Shown: positions 1 to 10,010 of the stretch, one piece after another
Position numbering within the stretch: the first letter of the stretch is position 1
How the letters are laid out: each line of letters begins with the position of its first letter
Assembly (NCBI GenBank): GCA_016935315.1
Contig: JAFGRD010000125.1
Span: 1-51,185, forward strand
Source: Pirellulales bacterium
GTDB taxonomy: Bacteria > Planctomycetota > Planctomycetia > Pirellulales > Thermoguttaceae
Direction: 5' to 3'
DNA length: 51,185 bases
Position numbers and translations under genes: made by a program
Notes under the pieces: model-generated
The model's input: only the letters and a program-made list of their open reading frames with translations
Database searches by the model: none
What the model was told of the DNA's origin: nothing

Positions 1-11
1 GAAAAAACGTC

Positions 12-50
12 ATGAAAGAGCAAAGCCGCTGCGCGCCTTTCCTCTTTCAT
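12..50. terminator. Strong hairpin at left edge, terminator-like
   Basis: Bases 12-25 pair with 37-50 (13 of 14 pairs, one C-C mismatch) around an 11-base loop. Read on the minus strand the stem is followed within a few bases by a run of six T, which is the layout of a Rho-independent terminator. On the plus strand no T-run follows. The gene it would serve lies outside the window or is not visible, so the role is uncertain. Confidence 0.45.
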
Positions 51-60
51 ATAGGCCTAA

Positions 61-83
61 GTGCCGTTTTTTCAGAAAGTGCA
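61..83. repeat. Left arm of perfect 23-bp inverted repeat
   Basis: The 23 bases here (beginning GTGCCGTTTTTTCAG) are exactly the reverse complement of 1726-1748. Outside the 23 bp the arms agree only partly (about 6 of the next 9), and inside they do not agree. The two arms bracket the first TPR gene. No transposase or recombinase is present between them. Confidence 0.85.
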
Positions 84-174
84 CATAAAGACAAATCGCT
101 CATTTTCCGGCGCAGCTAAGAAGAGGTTAGGACAGCCAGAAGAGGCCTGGCATCTGCTTAGCAGCACGAGCCGC

Positions 175-180
175 GGAGGT
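175..180 (+). promoter_or_regulatory. Ribosome binding site of first TPR gene
   Basis: GGAGGT lies five bases before the ATG at 186. It decides in favour of that start over the internal GTG at 273 and ATG at 294, even though the latter would give a shorter, more signal-like N-terminus. Confidence 0.6.
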
Positions 181-185
181 GTGCG

Positions 186-1706
186 ATGCCGGGACACCGG
201 TGGCCCGGAGCGGGTGCGGCCGTTCGCGTCGCGACACCCGGCGAAACTCCTCAGATTGGCAAGTCATGCAAGGTGCGGACGCGGTCCGTCGGGATGGGCG
301 TCTGCGCCGTGGTGGCCGTTCTCTATCTCGCAGGGGCGTTTGGCTGCCGGGGCGAGACCGAAAGTCGGCCTGTCGCGCCGCCCGTGCCTCCCGCTGCGAC
401 CGAGCCCGCCGCACCGCCTCCGTCACCGTCGCCTCCGTCACCGTCACCGCCACCGCTTGAGCCGCAGACGCTTGAGCCGGCGACTCCGCCGGGACGGTCC
501 ACGATCGATGCCTTGAAGGAAGAGGCCTTTGCGGTGGCGGACCGTGTGCGGAAGGACTTTCCGGACAGCCCCGATGCGATCGTTCTGACGGGCACACTGT
601 ACGAACGGCTGGGCAACACGGCCGAGGCGCTGCAGTGGTGGGAGACGTGTGTGCGGCAATTTCCCCACCGGGCCGACGTACTGCACGCCATGGGCTGGGT
701 GGCTTTGCGCAAGGGGGAGCACGAGAAGGCCCTCTCACTGTGGCGCAAGGCCCTGGCGGTCCGTCCTCGAATGCGCGGGCTCCACGGCGGCGCCGCCCGC
801 GCGCTGCTGAGCGTGGGGAAAACGGAAGAGGCCGTCGCCGAACTCCAGGCGGAGATCCGAATCTCTCCCGGTGATTGCATGGCCCACTATTTGCTCGGCG
901 AGGCCTACGTACAGTTGAAGCAATACGACCAGGCCAGGCAGAGCTACCTGGCAACCGTGGAGATCGACCCGGAGTTCAAACACGCTTACTACGGCCTGGG
1001 CGTTGCCTGTGCCAGGCTGGGACAGCCGGAGCAGGCGAGGCAGTACCGGGAGGAATTCAAGAACCTCAGCAGCGAGAGCCTGGACGAGCTGATCGACGAA
1101 TCTGTTTCCTTCGAGGATGTGGCAGCCGTCGGCCGGACCTTGGCCAAGACGCTTACTGAAGCCGGGCAACTCTACGCAGCACACCGGTTTCTCTGGAAGG
1201 CGGAGCAGCACTGGCGCCGGGCGGCGGAAGTGGACGCGAAACACGCGCCGTGCCGGATGGCGCTGGCCGAGATGTACTTGCGGCTGGGTCGATATCGGGA
1301 ATCGCTCGAAATGTGCCGGCAGCTTGCGATTATCGATGCGGACTGCGCCGTGTATCGTCTGAACGCCGGGATCGTCCACGACCGGCTGGGCCAGTTCGAC
1401 GCGGCCGAGCGGGCACTGCGCGAGGCCGTCCGGCTCGATCCGCGAAGCGCCGAGACGCACCGTGAACTGGCAGGCCTGTTGTTGAAGATCGATCGGGGGC
1501 TGCCGGAAGCCAAGACCCTGGCCGCTGCCGCCGTGCGACTCGAACCGACCGCCACGAACTACCTGCTCCTTAGCGAAGCCTGCCGAAAAGGTGGCGACCT
1601 GAACGAGGCGCTGGAGGCCGCCGAACGGGCGATCGAGCTGGAGCCCCACAATGCGGTATGCAGGCGGGCGAGAGATCTACTTGCCCAAGGACTCGTGAGA
1701 GAATAG
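186..1706 (+). CDS. Membrane-anchored TPR protein (pair 1)
   Basis: A 506-residue tetratricopeptide-repeat protein, a protein-protein interaction scaffold expected to face the periplasm. Residues about 37-53 form one hydrophobic segment ending in a Cys. The lipobox is poor (Ala-Phe-Gly-Cys), so a transmembrane anchor is as likely as a lipoprotein. A Ser/Pro-rich linker (about 60-98) leads into TPR units from about 105 to the end, with typical WxxALxxxP-type spacing. The start at 186 is chosen on GGAGGT. Two close paralogs follow at 3709 and 6986, each directly before an FG-GAP gene, so a shared role with the propeller partner is inferred. A 23-bp inverted repeat flanks this gene. No enzymatic motif is visible and the function is unknown. 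Confidence 0.85.
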   Translation: MPGHRWPGAGAAVRVATPGETPQIGKSCKVRTRSVGMGVCAVVAVLYLAGAFGCRGETESRPVAPPVPPAATEPAAPPPSPSPPSPSPPPLEPQTLEPATPPGRSTIDALKEEAFAVADRVRKDFPDSPDAIVLTGTLYERLGNTAEALQWWETCVRQFPHRADVLHAMGWVALRKGEHEKALSLWRKALAVRPRMRGLHGGAARALLSVGKTEEAVAELQAEIRISPGDCMAHYLLGEAYVQLKQYDQARQSYLATVEIDPEFKHAYYGLGVACARLGQPEQARQYREEFKNLSSESLDELIDESVSFEDVAAVGRTLAKTLTEAGQLYAAHRFLWKAEQHWRRAAEVDAKHAPCRMALAEMYLRLGRYRESLEMCRQLAIIDADCAVYRLNAGIVHDRLGQFDAAERALREAVRLDPRSAETHRELAGLLLKIDRGLPEAKTLAAAAVRLEPTATNYLLLSEACRKGGDLNEALEAAERAIELEPHNAVCRRARDLLAQGLVRE

Positions 1707-1725
1707 GTTGGGTATTCTGATGGCC

Positions 1726-1748
1726 TGCACTTTCTGAAAAAACGGCAC
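1726..1748. repeat. Right arm of perfect 23-bp inverted repeat
   Basis: Exact reverse complement of 61-83. It starts 20 bases after the TPR stop codon and ends 32 bases before the ATG of the next gene, so it separates the two members of the first TPR/FG-GAP pair. Pairs 2 and 3 have overlapping genes with no such spacer. Confidence 0.85.
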
Positions 1749-1780
1749 ACAGGCTTACGAATTGGTGGAAGGGCGGCGCG

Positions 1781-3505
<1,725 letters not shown>

Positions 3506-3533
3506 CTTTCATGCGAGCCGCTGCTAGGTTGAA

Positions 3534-3593
3534 TTATTGACGTTTGCACAGTCAACGCGCCAGGGCGACCAACGGGAGCCCGATTCTTCCGGC
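3534..3593 (-). repeat. Dispersed 60-bp intergenic repeat, copy A
   Basis: The reverse complement matches 37749-37808 at 55 of 60 positions, with the first 32 bases (3593 down to 3562) identical. It lies in the gap between an FG-GAP gene and a TPR gene. In this copy 3567-3578 also pairs with 3594-3605 (12 perfect pairs), giving a hairpin that copy B lacks. Confidence 0.85.
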
Positions 3594-3708
3594 CTCCCGT
3601 TGGTCGGCCTTGATCATTCGCAATGCAGACATCACCAAACGCCGTCTCTTCTCGCACCCACGCCGGCGGCAGGCCGATTCCGTGGCGTGCAGGCCATGAG
3701 AATTCCCA

Positions 3709-5271
3709 ATGACGAAGCACTCCAAGCCCGGAAATCGCAAGCGAGCAGCCGGTGGTTCGTCCCGGAAGGCTCCCGCCGGCGCCGAGAAACGGGGCACGTG
3801 GATTCTGTTGGCCGCGGTGGTTGTCTGCATCGGGGTTGCAGGATTCGGCGTCGTGCGATCGTTCTGGCGCCGGGGCGACATGCAGCGACCGGTCGCCGCG
3901 TCGGCCTCCGGGCCCACACAGCCCGAAGCCGTCCGGCCCGAGCCCGAAGCCGCCCCGCCCGAGCCGGAGGCCGTCCCGCCGAACCCCTCGGCAACACCGC
4001 CGGACCCGGCTCGCGGCGTGCTGGTCCCCGATCTCTTGCCGCCCGAACAGGTGCCGTTGCCCGAGACGGTCGAGGCCTTAAATGCCGAGGAGCTCGAGAC
4101 AGTACGACGGTTGGCGGAGGACTATCCGGATCGCGTCGAGCCGGTCGCCTTGCTGGGCAAGGTCTATAAGGCGCACGGCAACACGGAAGCGGCGATGGAA
4201 CGTTGGCAGGAATGCGTGCGGCTCGATCCGGGCTTCGTCGAGGGTTACTACCAGATGGGCTGGGCCGCCCTGCATCGAGGCGAGTATCAGCGGGCGGTGG
4301 AACTCTGGCAACAGGTGCTCAAACTCGACCCGGCCAAGCCTGACGTGCACGGCCTGATTGCCCGGGCGCTGATGAGCCTGGGAAGGACACAGGAAGCAGT
4401 CGAGGAACTCAAGAAGGACATCGAGGCGAATCCGAAGGCGTTCCACAGCCATTTTCGCCTGGGCCAGACGTATTTGCAGGAAAAGGACTACGAGAAAGCG
4501 AAGCAGCACTGCCAGACGGCGGTGGAAATCCAGCCCGATTTCCCCAACGCCTATTACGGGTTGGCGACCGCCTGTGCCCGGCTGGGCCAGAAAGACGAGT
4601 TCAAGCGGAACATGGAGAAGTTCAAACAACTCGAGTCCCGGGAGTTTGAAGTATTGAAGGATCGCAACAGAGCGCGCGATGATCTCCGCTTCGCCAGGCA
4701 AAGGGTAGGAATCACGTATACCGAGATCGGCGAGTATTACCGCCAGCAGCGTAACCTGCGAAGGGCCGAAACGCTCTGGCAGCGAGCGACGATGCTGGAT
4801 GCGAAGAACCCGATCTGCCGCCGCTACCTGACGGCGTTGTTCAAGCGCGGTGGCCGGGATCAGGAGGCCCTGGAAGTCTACGAAGAGCTTAGCCGGATCG
4901 AGCCCGAGAATGCATTGGTCTACGCCCAAATCGGCATGCTCAACAGCCGGCTGCAGCGATTCGACGCCACGGAGAAGGCCTTCCGCAAGGTCATCGAGCT
5001 CGCCCCGGAGCGCGCCGAGGCGTACGGTTGGCTGGCGGAGCTGCTGCTGCACCACAACAAGAACCTACCGGAAGCCGAGTCGCTGGCCCGAGCGGCCGTC
5101 GAGATCGAGCCCGGCGGACCTGCCTGGGTCCTGCTGAGCGAAGCCTGCCGGAAGAACGGGAACCGTGCGGGCGCGATCTCGGCCATGGAGCAGGCGGTCC
5201 AAGCGGAGCCTGAGAACGTTGCCTACCAGGCCGAGCTGCGGAGACTGCAAGCGGAGGAATCGGCACCATGA
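3709..5271 (+). CDS. Membrane-anchored TPR protein (pair 2)
   Basis: A 520-residue paralog of the TPR proteins at 186 and 6986. It has a basic N-terminus (residues 1-29), one transmembrane helix (about 30-50), a repetitive Pro/Glu linker (about 62-105, repeated PEPEA-like units) and then TPR units to the C-terminus. The topology predicted is N-in with the TPR domain outside the cytoplasmic membrane. The stop overlaps the next ATG as ATGA (5268-5271), so translation of the FG-GAP partner is probably coupled. No catalytic motif is seen. It could help assemble or present the propeller protein, but this rests only on gene order. Confidence 0.88.
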   Translation: MTKHSKPGNRKRAAGGSSRKAPAGAEKRGTWILLAAVVVCIGVAGFGVVRSFWRRGDMQRPVAASASGPTQPEAVRPEPEAAPPEPEAVPPNPSATPPDPARGVLVPDLLPPEQVPLPETVEALNAEELETVRRLAEDYPDRVEPVALLGKVYKAHGNTEAAMERWQECVRLDPGFVEGYYQMGWAALHRGEYQRAVELWQQVLKLDPAKPDVHGLIARALMSLGRTQEAVEELKKDIEANPKAFHSHFRLGQTYLQEKDYEKAKQHCQTAVEIQPDFPNAYYGLATACARLGQKDEFKRNMEKFKQLESREFEVLKDRNRARDDLRFARQRVGITYTEIGEYYRQQRNLRRAETLWQRATMLDAKNPICRRYLTALFKRGGRDQEALEVYEELSRIEPENALVYAQIGMLNSRLQRFDATEKAFRKVIELAPERAEAYGWLAELLLHHNKNLPEAESLARAAVEIEPGGPAWVLLSEACRKNGNRAGAISAMEQAVQAEPENVAYQAELRRLQAEESAP

Positions 5272-6989
5272 GCGTGGTACCGGGGACGAAAGACCGGTTT
5301 TCCTGCCGAGCCGTCGCGGCGGCCGTCGTCTGGGCATGCACCGGCTCTTGTTTGTCGGCCGCCGTGCCGATCCAACTGAAGGACGTCACGGCCGAGACGG
5401 GCATCACGTTCAGGCACACCGACGGCGGCAGCGGACGGCGGTACATCGTCGAAACCGTCAGTGCCGGACTGGCCCTGTTCGATTATGACGGAGACGGCGA
5501 CATCGACATCTACTTCCTCAACGGGGCCCCCTTGCCCGGCACCAAGGTCGAGACGTCGCCGACCAACGCGCTGTATCGCAACGACGGCGGGTGGAAGTTC
5601 ACCGACGTGACGGCCGAGGCCGGGGTGGGCGACACGGGATACGGTCTGGGCGTCGCCGTGGGCGACTATGACAACGACGGAGACCCCGATCTCTTCTTGA
5701 ACAACTTCGGCCCGAACGTCCTCTACCGCAACAACGGCGACGGCACGTTCAGCGACGTCACCCTGCAGGCCGGGCTGGCCGACGGGAGCCGGGTGGGGGC
5801 GGGTGCGTGCTTCCTCGACATGGACGCCGACGGCGACCTGGATCTCTACGCGGCCAACTATCTCGAATTCACCTACGAGATGCACGTCCCCGCCACCTCG
5901 CGCGGCTTTCCCGTGTACGTCAATCCCCGGAACTATCCGGCCCTGCCCGATCACGTCTATCGCAACAACGACGACGGGACGTTTACCGACGTCAGCGAGC
6001 AGTCGGGCGTCGCCGCGCACGCCGGCTGGGGAATGGGCATGGTCTGTGCCGATTTCGACAACGACGGCGATACCGACGTGTTCGTGGCCAACGACGTCGC
6101 GGAGAACTTTCTTTTCCAGAACGACGGGACGGGCAAGTTCGAGGAAGTCGCGCTGATGGCCGGCGCCGCTTACGATCTGGACGGCACGGCCCAGGGAAGC
6201 ATGGGTGTGGACTGCGGCGACTACAACAACGACGGGCTGCTGGATTTCTACCTGACCAGCTACCAGAGCCAATTGACCGCACTGTACAAGAACCTGGGCA
6301 ACGGCGTGCTCGAGGACGTGCGGTTCTTAAGCGGCGCGACCTTGGGAACGCATCCCTACGTCACCTGGGGAAACGGCTTCGTCGATTTCGATCTCGACGG
6401 CGACCGCGACGTGTTCGTCGCCTGCGGCCACCTGCTGGACAACGTGGAGCTGTTCGACGACACGACCTCCTATCACGTCCGGAACATCGTCTATATGAAC
6501 ACCGGCGACGGACACTTCCTCAACGTGTCGGATCAATGCGGCGACGGCCTGGCCGTGAAGCTCAGCAGCCGCGGGGCGGCTTTCGACGATTTGGACAACG
6601 ACGGGGACGTCGACGCCGTGATCCTCAACTCGCGGCGCGAGCCGACCATCCTCCGAAACGACTCCGTCCCGGGGAATCACTGGCTTCAGATTCGGCTGCG
6701 CGGCACGAAGACGAACCGTGACGGCGTCGGCGCCCGGGTGAAGGTCGCCGCCGGCGATCTGACACAAGTCGACGAAGTCCACGGCGGCCGCGGCTATCAG
6801 AGCCACTATGGCTCGCGTCTTTGCTACGGCTTGGGCAAGCGGACCCGCATCGACCGGATCGAGGTCCGTTGGATCGGCGGCGGCGTGGACGTTTTGGAGA
6901 ATGTCGGCGTCGATCGGCTGCTGACCATTACCGAGGGCGGCACGGCAGCCACCGCCGGCCGTCACACCGTTGCGGGGAATTCGCCATGA
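5268..6989 (+). CDS. Exported FG-GAP/ASPIC-UnbV protein (pair 2)
   Basis: A 573-residue paralog of the proteins at 1781 and 8340, very similar along its whole length. It has an N-terminal signal sequence (hydrophobic stretch about residues 15-32, probable cleavage near Ser-Ala-Ala), FG-GAP/VCBS propeller repeats with DxDxDG calcium loops, and a C-terminal ASPIC/UnbV domain. It begins inside the stop codon of the upstream TPR gene (ATGA) and ends inside the start of the next TPR gene (ATGA at 6986-6989), so genes from 3709 to 10010 behave as one translational chain. An extracellular calcium-dependent structural or binding role is inferred from the family. Confidence 0.9.
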   Translation: MSVVPGTKDRFSCRAVAAAVVWACTGSCLSAAVPIQLKDVTAETGITFRHTDGGSGRRYIVETVSAGLALFDYDGDGDIDIYFLNGAPLPGTKVETSPTNALYRNDGGWKFTDVTAEAGVGDTGYGLGVAVGDYDNDGDPDLFLNNFGPNVLYRNNGDGTFSDVTLQAGLADGSRVGAGACFLDMDADGDLDLYAANYLEFTYEMHVPATSRGFPVYVNPRNYPALPDHVYRNNDDGTFTDVSEQSGVAAHAGWGMGMVCADFDNDGDTDVFVANDVAENFLFQNDGTGKFEEVALMAGAAYDLDGTAQGSMGVDCGDYNNDGLLDFYLTSYQSQLTALYKNLGNGVLEDVRFLSGATLGTHPYVTWGNGFVDFDLDGDRDVFVACGHLLDNVELFDDTTSYHVRNIVYMNTGDGHFLNVSDQCGDGLAVKLSSRGAAFDDLDNDGDVDAVILNSRREPTILRNDSVPGNHWLQIRLRGTKTNRDGVGARVKVAAGDLTQVDEVHGGRGYQSHYGSRLCYGLGKRTRIDRIEVRWIGGGVDVLENVGVDRLLTITEGGTAATAGRHTVAGNSP

Positions 6990-8362
6990 AGCGACCAGCC
7001 ACGCCTCGAAAACACAGGAAAGACACCGCACGCTCGGCGCGCAGGGCCCCTGACAACCGCCGCAGGCGGCTGCCGTGGGTGTTGCCGATCGCCGTGGTGG
7101 TCTGCGCGGTCATCTTGGGATGGACCGTAGCCAGACCACTCTGGACGTCGGGCAACACCGGGCGTGCCGGGCCCTCCGAGATCGCTTCCGCCGTACGCAC
7201 GCCCGCGGCCGGCGGCGCTGCTGCGGGGCCGGGCGGCGCAACCGCAGAGCCGGAGGCGATTCCGCCCGTGGCCGAACCGCCGGCTCTGCCGCCGAAACCG
7301 GGGTTGGCGGGGCCCGAGGCCGCGAGTCCGGAGCCCGTGCCAGCGCCGTCGCAGCCCGCCGAGTCGCCCCGATCGGCGGAAGACTATCGCCAGGAGTCGT
7401 TCGAGGTTGCCGAGCAATTGCGGAAGGATTTTCCGGGAAGCACGGACCCGATCGTTCTGCTGGGCATGGTCCACAATTGGCACGGCGGCACCAGCGAGGC
7501 GATGACGTGCTGGGAGCAAGCGTTGCAGCGGAACCCGAACCGGGCCGACGTGTACAAGAACATGGGTATGGTGGCCCGGCAGAACGACGAGCTCGACAAG
7601 GCGGTGGAGCTGTGGCGCAAGGCCGCGGCTCTTCAGCCGAAGATTCCCGACCTCTACAACCTGCTCGGCGAGACGCTGATGGACTTGGGTCGTCTGGAGG
7701 AAGCCGCCGCCGTGCTGGAAAAGGACATCGAGCTTTTTCCGCGGACTACCCAGAGTCACGCGATCCTGGGGCACACCTACCTGCAATTGAAGGAGCCTGA
7801 AAAGGCCAAGGAGCACTACGAGAAGGGCGTCGCACTGTATCCGAAGGATTGGAACGCTTACTACGGCCTGGCCAGGGTGTGCGCCACCTTGGGGCAACGG
7901 GACGAAGCCAGGCAATACAGCCAGCAGTTCAAGAAGCTCAGAGACGCGGACCTGGAGGTGCACGACGCCCGCCGTACAACCACCCGGAAGACGGATTCCG
8001 TGCGGCAGATTCTGGCCAACACCCATACGCATGCGGGCCAGATTTACCGCGCGCATCGCCACGCCTGGAAGGCCGAGAGGCACTTTTGCAGGGCGGCGGA
8101 GCTCGATTCGGAAAACAAAGCATGCCGACGCGAGCTGGCCTCGTTGTACGAGCAGAACAACCGCAACGCGGAGGCGTTGGAGGTGTGCGAACAGCTCGTG
8201 CGGATCAATCCGAAAAACGCCATGTATCATCTCAACGTCGGCGTCTTGAATGCCCGTTTGCAGCGATTCGACGATGCCCGGACGGCCATCGAAAAAGCTC
8301 TGGACCTGGAGCCGGACAACCCGCAGTTCAAACAGACCTATGAATCGATTCCGCAGAGGTAG
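6986..8362 (+). CDS. Membrane-anchored TPR protein (pair 3)
   Basis: A 458-residue protein. The reading frame is open from further upstream, but the ATG at 6986 is chosen because it overlaps the previous stop as ATGA and yields a basic N-terminus (many Arg/Lys in residues 2-28) followed by a single transmembrane helix (about 29-52). A Pro/Ala/Glu-rich linker reaches to about residue 130, then TPR units run to the C-terminus. It is shorter than its two paralogs: the C-terminal TPR region ends about two repeats earlier. Its 3' end overlaps the next gene by 23 bases. Confidence 0.87.
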   Translation: MKRPATPRKHRKDTARSARRAPDNRRRRLPWVLPIAVVVCAVILGWTVARPLWTSGNTGRAGPSEIASAVRTPAAGGAAAGPGGATAEPEAIPPVAEPPALPPKPGLAGPEAASPEPVPAPSQPAESPRSAEDYRQESFEVAEQLRKDFPGSTDPIVLLGMVHNWHGGTSEAMTCWEQALQRNPNRADVYKNMGMVARQNDELDKAVELWRKAAALQPKIPDLYNLLGETLMDLGRLEEAAAVLEKDIELFPRTTQSHAILGHTYLQLKEPEKAKEHYEKGVALYPKDWNAYYGLARVCATLGQRDEARQYSQQFKKLRDADLEVHDARRTTTRKTDSVRQILANTHTHAGQIYRAHRHAWKAERHFCRAAELDSENKACRRELASLYEQNNRNAEALEVCEQLVRINPKNAMYHLNVGVLNARLQRFDDARTAIEKALDLEPDNPQFKQTYESIPQR

Positions 8363-10010
8363 CGTGCTGGCATGGCTGTGTGTCTTCTCGGCGGCCAGCG
8401 CCCAGGGGCCCATCGTGCTGCGCGACGTGACGCGGCAGACGGGCATCACCTTCCGGCACACCGATGGCAGCCGCGGCGATCGCTGCATCGTCGAATCAGT
8501 GACCGCCGGCGTGGCGGTCTTCGACTACGACGGGGACGGCGACGGCGACATCTATTTCCTCAACGGCGCGCCGCCGCCCGGCGCCCGGGTGGACCCCCCG
8601 CCGCGCAACGCCCTGTATCGCAACGACGGTGGCTGGAAGTTCACCGACGTGACCGAGCAGGCGGGCGTCGGCGACCGGGGATTTGCTCTGGGCGTGGCCG
8701 CCGCCGACTACGACAATGACGGCGACGTGGATCTCTACGTCAACAACTTCGGTCCCAACGTGCTGTATCGCAACAACGGCGACGGCACCTTCACCGACGC
8801 CACGGCCGCGGCCGGCGTGGGCAACGGCAACAAGGTCGGGGCCGGGACCTGCTTTCTCGATATCGACGGCGACGGCCACCTGGACCTCTACGTCTCCAGC
8901 TACCTGGAGTTCTCCTACCAGACACACGTTCCCACCACCATCAAGGGCTTTCCCGCCTACGCCAATCCCCGGCGTTATCCCGCGGCGCCCGATAATCTCT
9001 ATCGCAACAACGGCGACGGCACGTTCACCGACGTCAGCGAGCAGTCGGGCATCGCCGCGTACGCCGGGTGGGGCATGGGGATGGTCTGTGGCGACTACGA
9101 CAACGACGGTGACACCGACATTTTCGTCGGCAACGACGTCTCCGAGAACTTCCTCTTCGACAACGATGGCACGGGAGAGTTCGAGGAAGTGGCGCTGATC
9201 GCCGGGGCGGCCTACGACCTGATCGGCCAGGAACACGCCACCATGGGCGTCGATTGCGGCGATTTCAACAACGACGGCTGGCTCGACTTCCACGCCACTT
9301 CCTATCAGGAGCAGTTCGCCACGCTCTACAAGAACCTCGGCGACGGCGCCTTCGAGGACGTGACCCGGTTGACCGGAGCGGGCACCGGAACCCTGCCTTA
9401 TGTCACTTGGGGCAACGCGCTGGCCGATCTCGACAACGACGGAGACCGCGACCTGTTCATCGCCTGCGGACACATCCACGACAACCTGGAGTTGTTCGAC
9501 GACCGGTCGTCGTATCTGGCGAAGAACCAGGTGCTGATGAACACCGGCGACGAGAAGTTCGTGAACGTCTCCGACACGTGCGGCGACGGCTTGACCGTGA
9601 AGCTCAGCAGCCGCGGCGTGGGCCTGGAAGACCTGGACGACGACGGCGACCTCGACGTGGTCGTTCTCAACTCGCGCCGCGAGCCGACCATCTTGCGCAA
9701 CGACTCGCCGGCGGGAAACCACTGGTTGCAGGTCCGGCTGCGCGGCATCAAGAGCAATCGCAACGGCGTGGGCGCCCACGTGAAGGTGGTTGCCGGCGAT
9801 CTGGTGCAGATGGACGAGGTCCACAGCGGCCGCGGCTATCAGAGCCATTACGGGCTGCGGCTGCACTTCGGCCTCGGAAAGCGGAACCGCGTCGATCGCG
9901 TCGAGGTCCGTTGGATCGGCGGGGGCGTCGACGTGCTGGAGAATCCCGGCATCGATCGAGTGGTGACGATTACCGAGGGGAGCGGCCGGACGCCGCCTCT
10001 TTCCCCATAG
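8340..10010 (+). CDS. Exported FG-GAP/ASPIC-UnbV protein (pair 3)
   Basis: A 556-residue protein. The ATG at 8340, inside the end of the TPR gene, gives a good signal peptide (basic Asn-Arg-Phe-Arg-Arg, hydrophobic core, Ala-Ser-Ala cleavage at about residue 21). A GTG at 8364 with AGAGGT before it is possible but would lose the basic segment. FG-GAP/VCBS repeats with calcium-loop motifs fill most of the protein and an ASPIC/UnbV domain ends it. It is the third tandem paralog. Its last 41 bases overlap the convergent binding-protein gene at 9970-11259. Confidence 0.88.
   Translation: MNRFRRGSVLAWLCVFSAASAQGPIVLRDVTRQTGITFRHTDGSRGDRCIVESVTAGVAVFDYDGDGDGDIYFLNGAPPPGARVDPPPRNALYRNDGGWKFTDVTEQAGVGDRGFALGVAAADYDNDGDVDLYVNNFGPNVLYRNNGDGTFTDATAAAGVGNGNKVGAGTCFLDIDGDGHLDLYVSSYLEFSYQTHVPTTIKGFPAYANPRRYPAAPDNLYRNNGDGTFTDVSEQSGIAAYAGWGMGMVCGDYDNDGDTDIFVGNDVSENFLFDNDGTGEFEEVALIAGAAYDLIGQEHATMGVDCGDFNNDGWLDFHATSYQEQFATLYKNLGDGAFEDVTRLTGAGTGTLPYVTWGNALADLDNDGDRDLFIACGHIHDNLELFDDRSSYLAKNQVLMNTGDEKFVNVSDTCGDGLTVKLSSRGVGLEDLDDDGDLDVVVLNSRREPTILRNDSPAGNHWLQVRLRGIKSNRNGVGAHVKVVAGDLVQMDEVHSGRGYQSHYGLRLHFGLGKRNRVDRVEVRWIGGGVDVLENPGIDRVVTITEGSGRTPPLSP

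Noticed and set aside
61-1748. Insertion sequence bounded by the 23-bp inverted repeat
   Set aside because: The enclosed gene is a TPR protein with two paralogs nearby. There is no transposase, and no flanking direct duplication could be seen.
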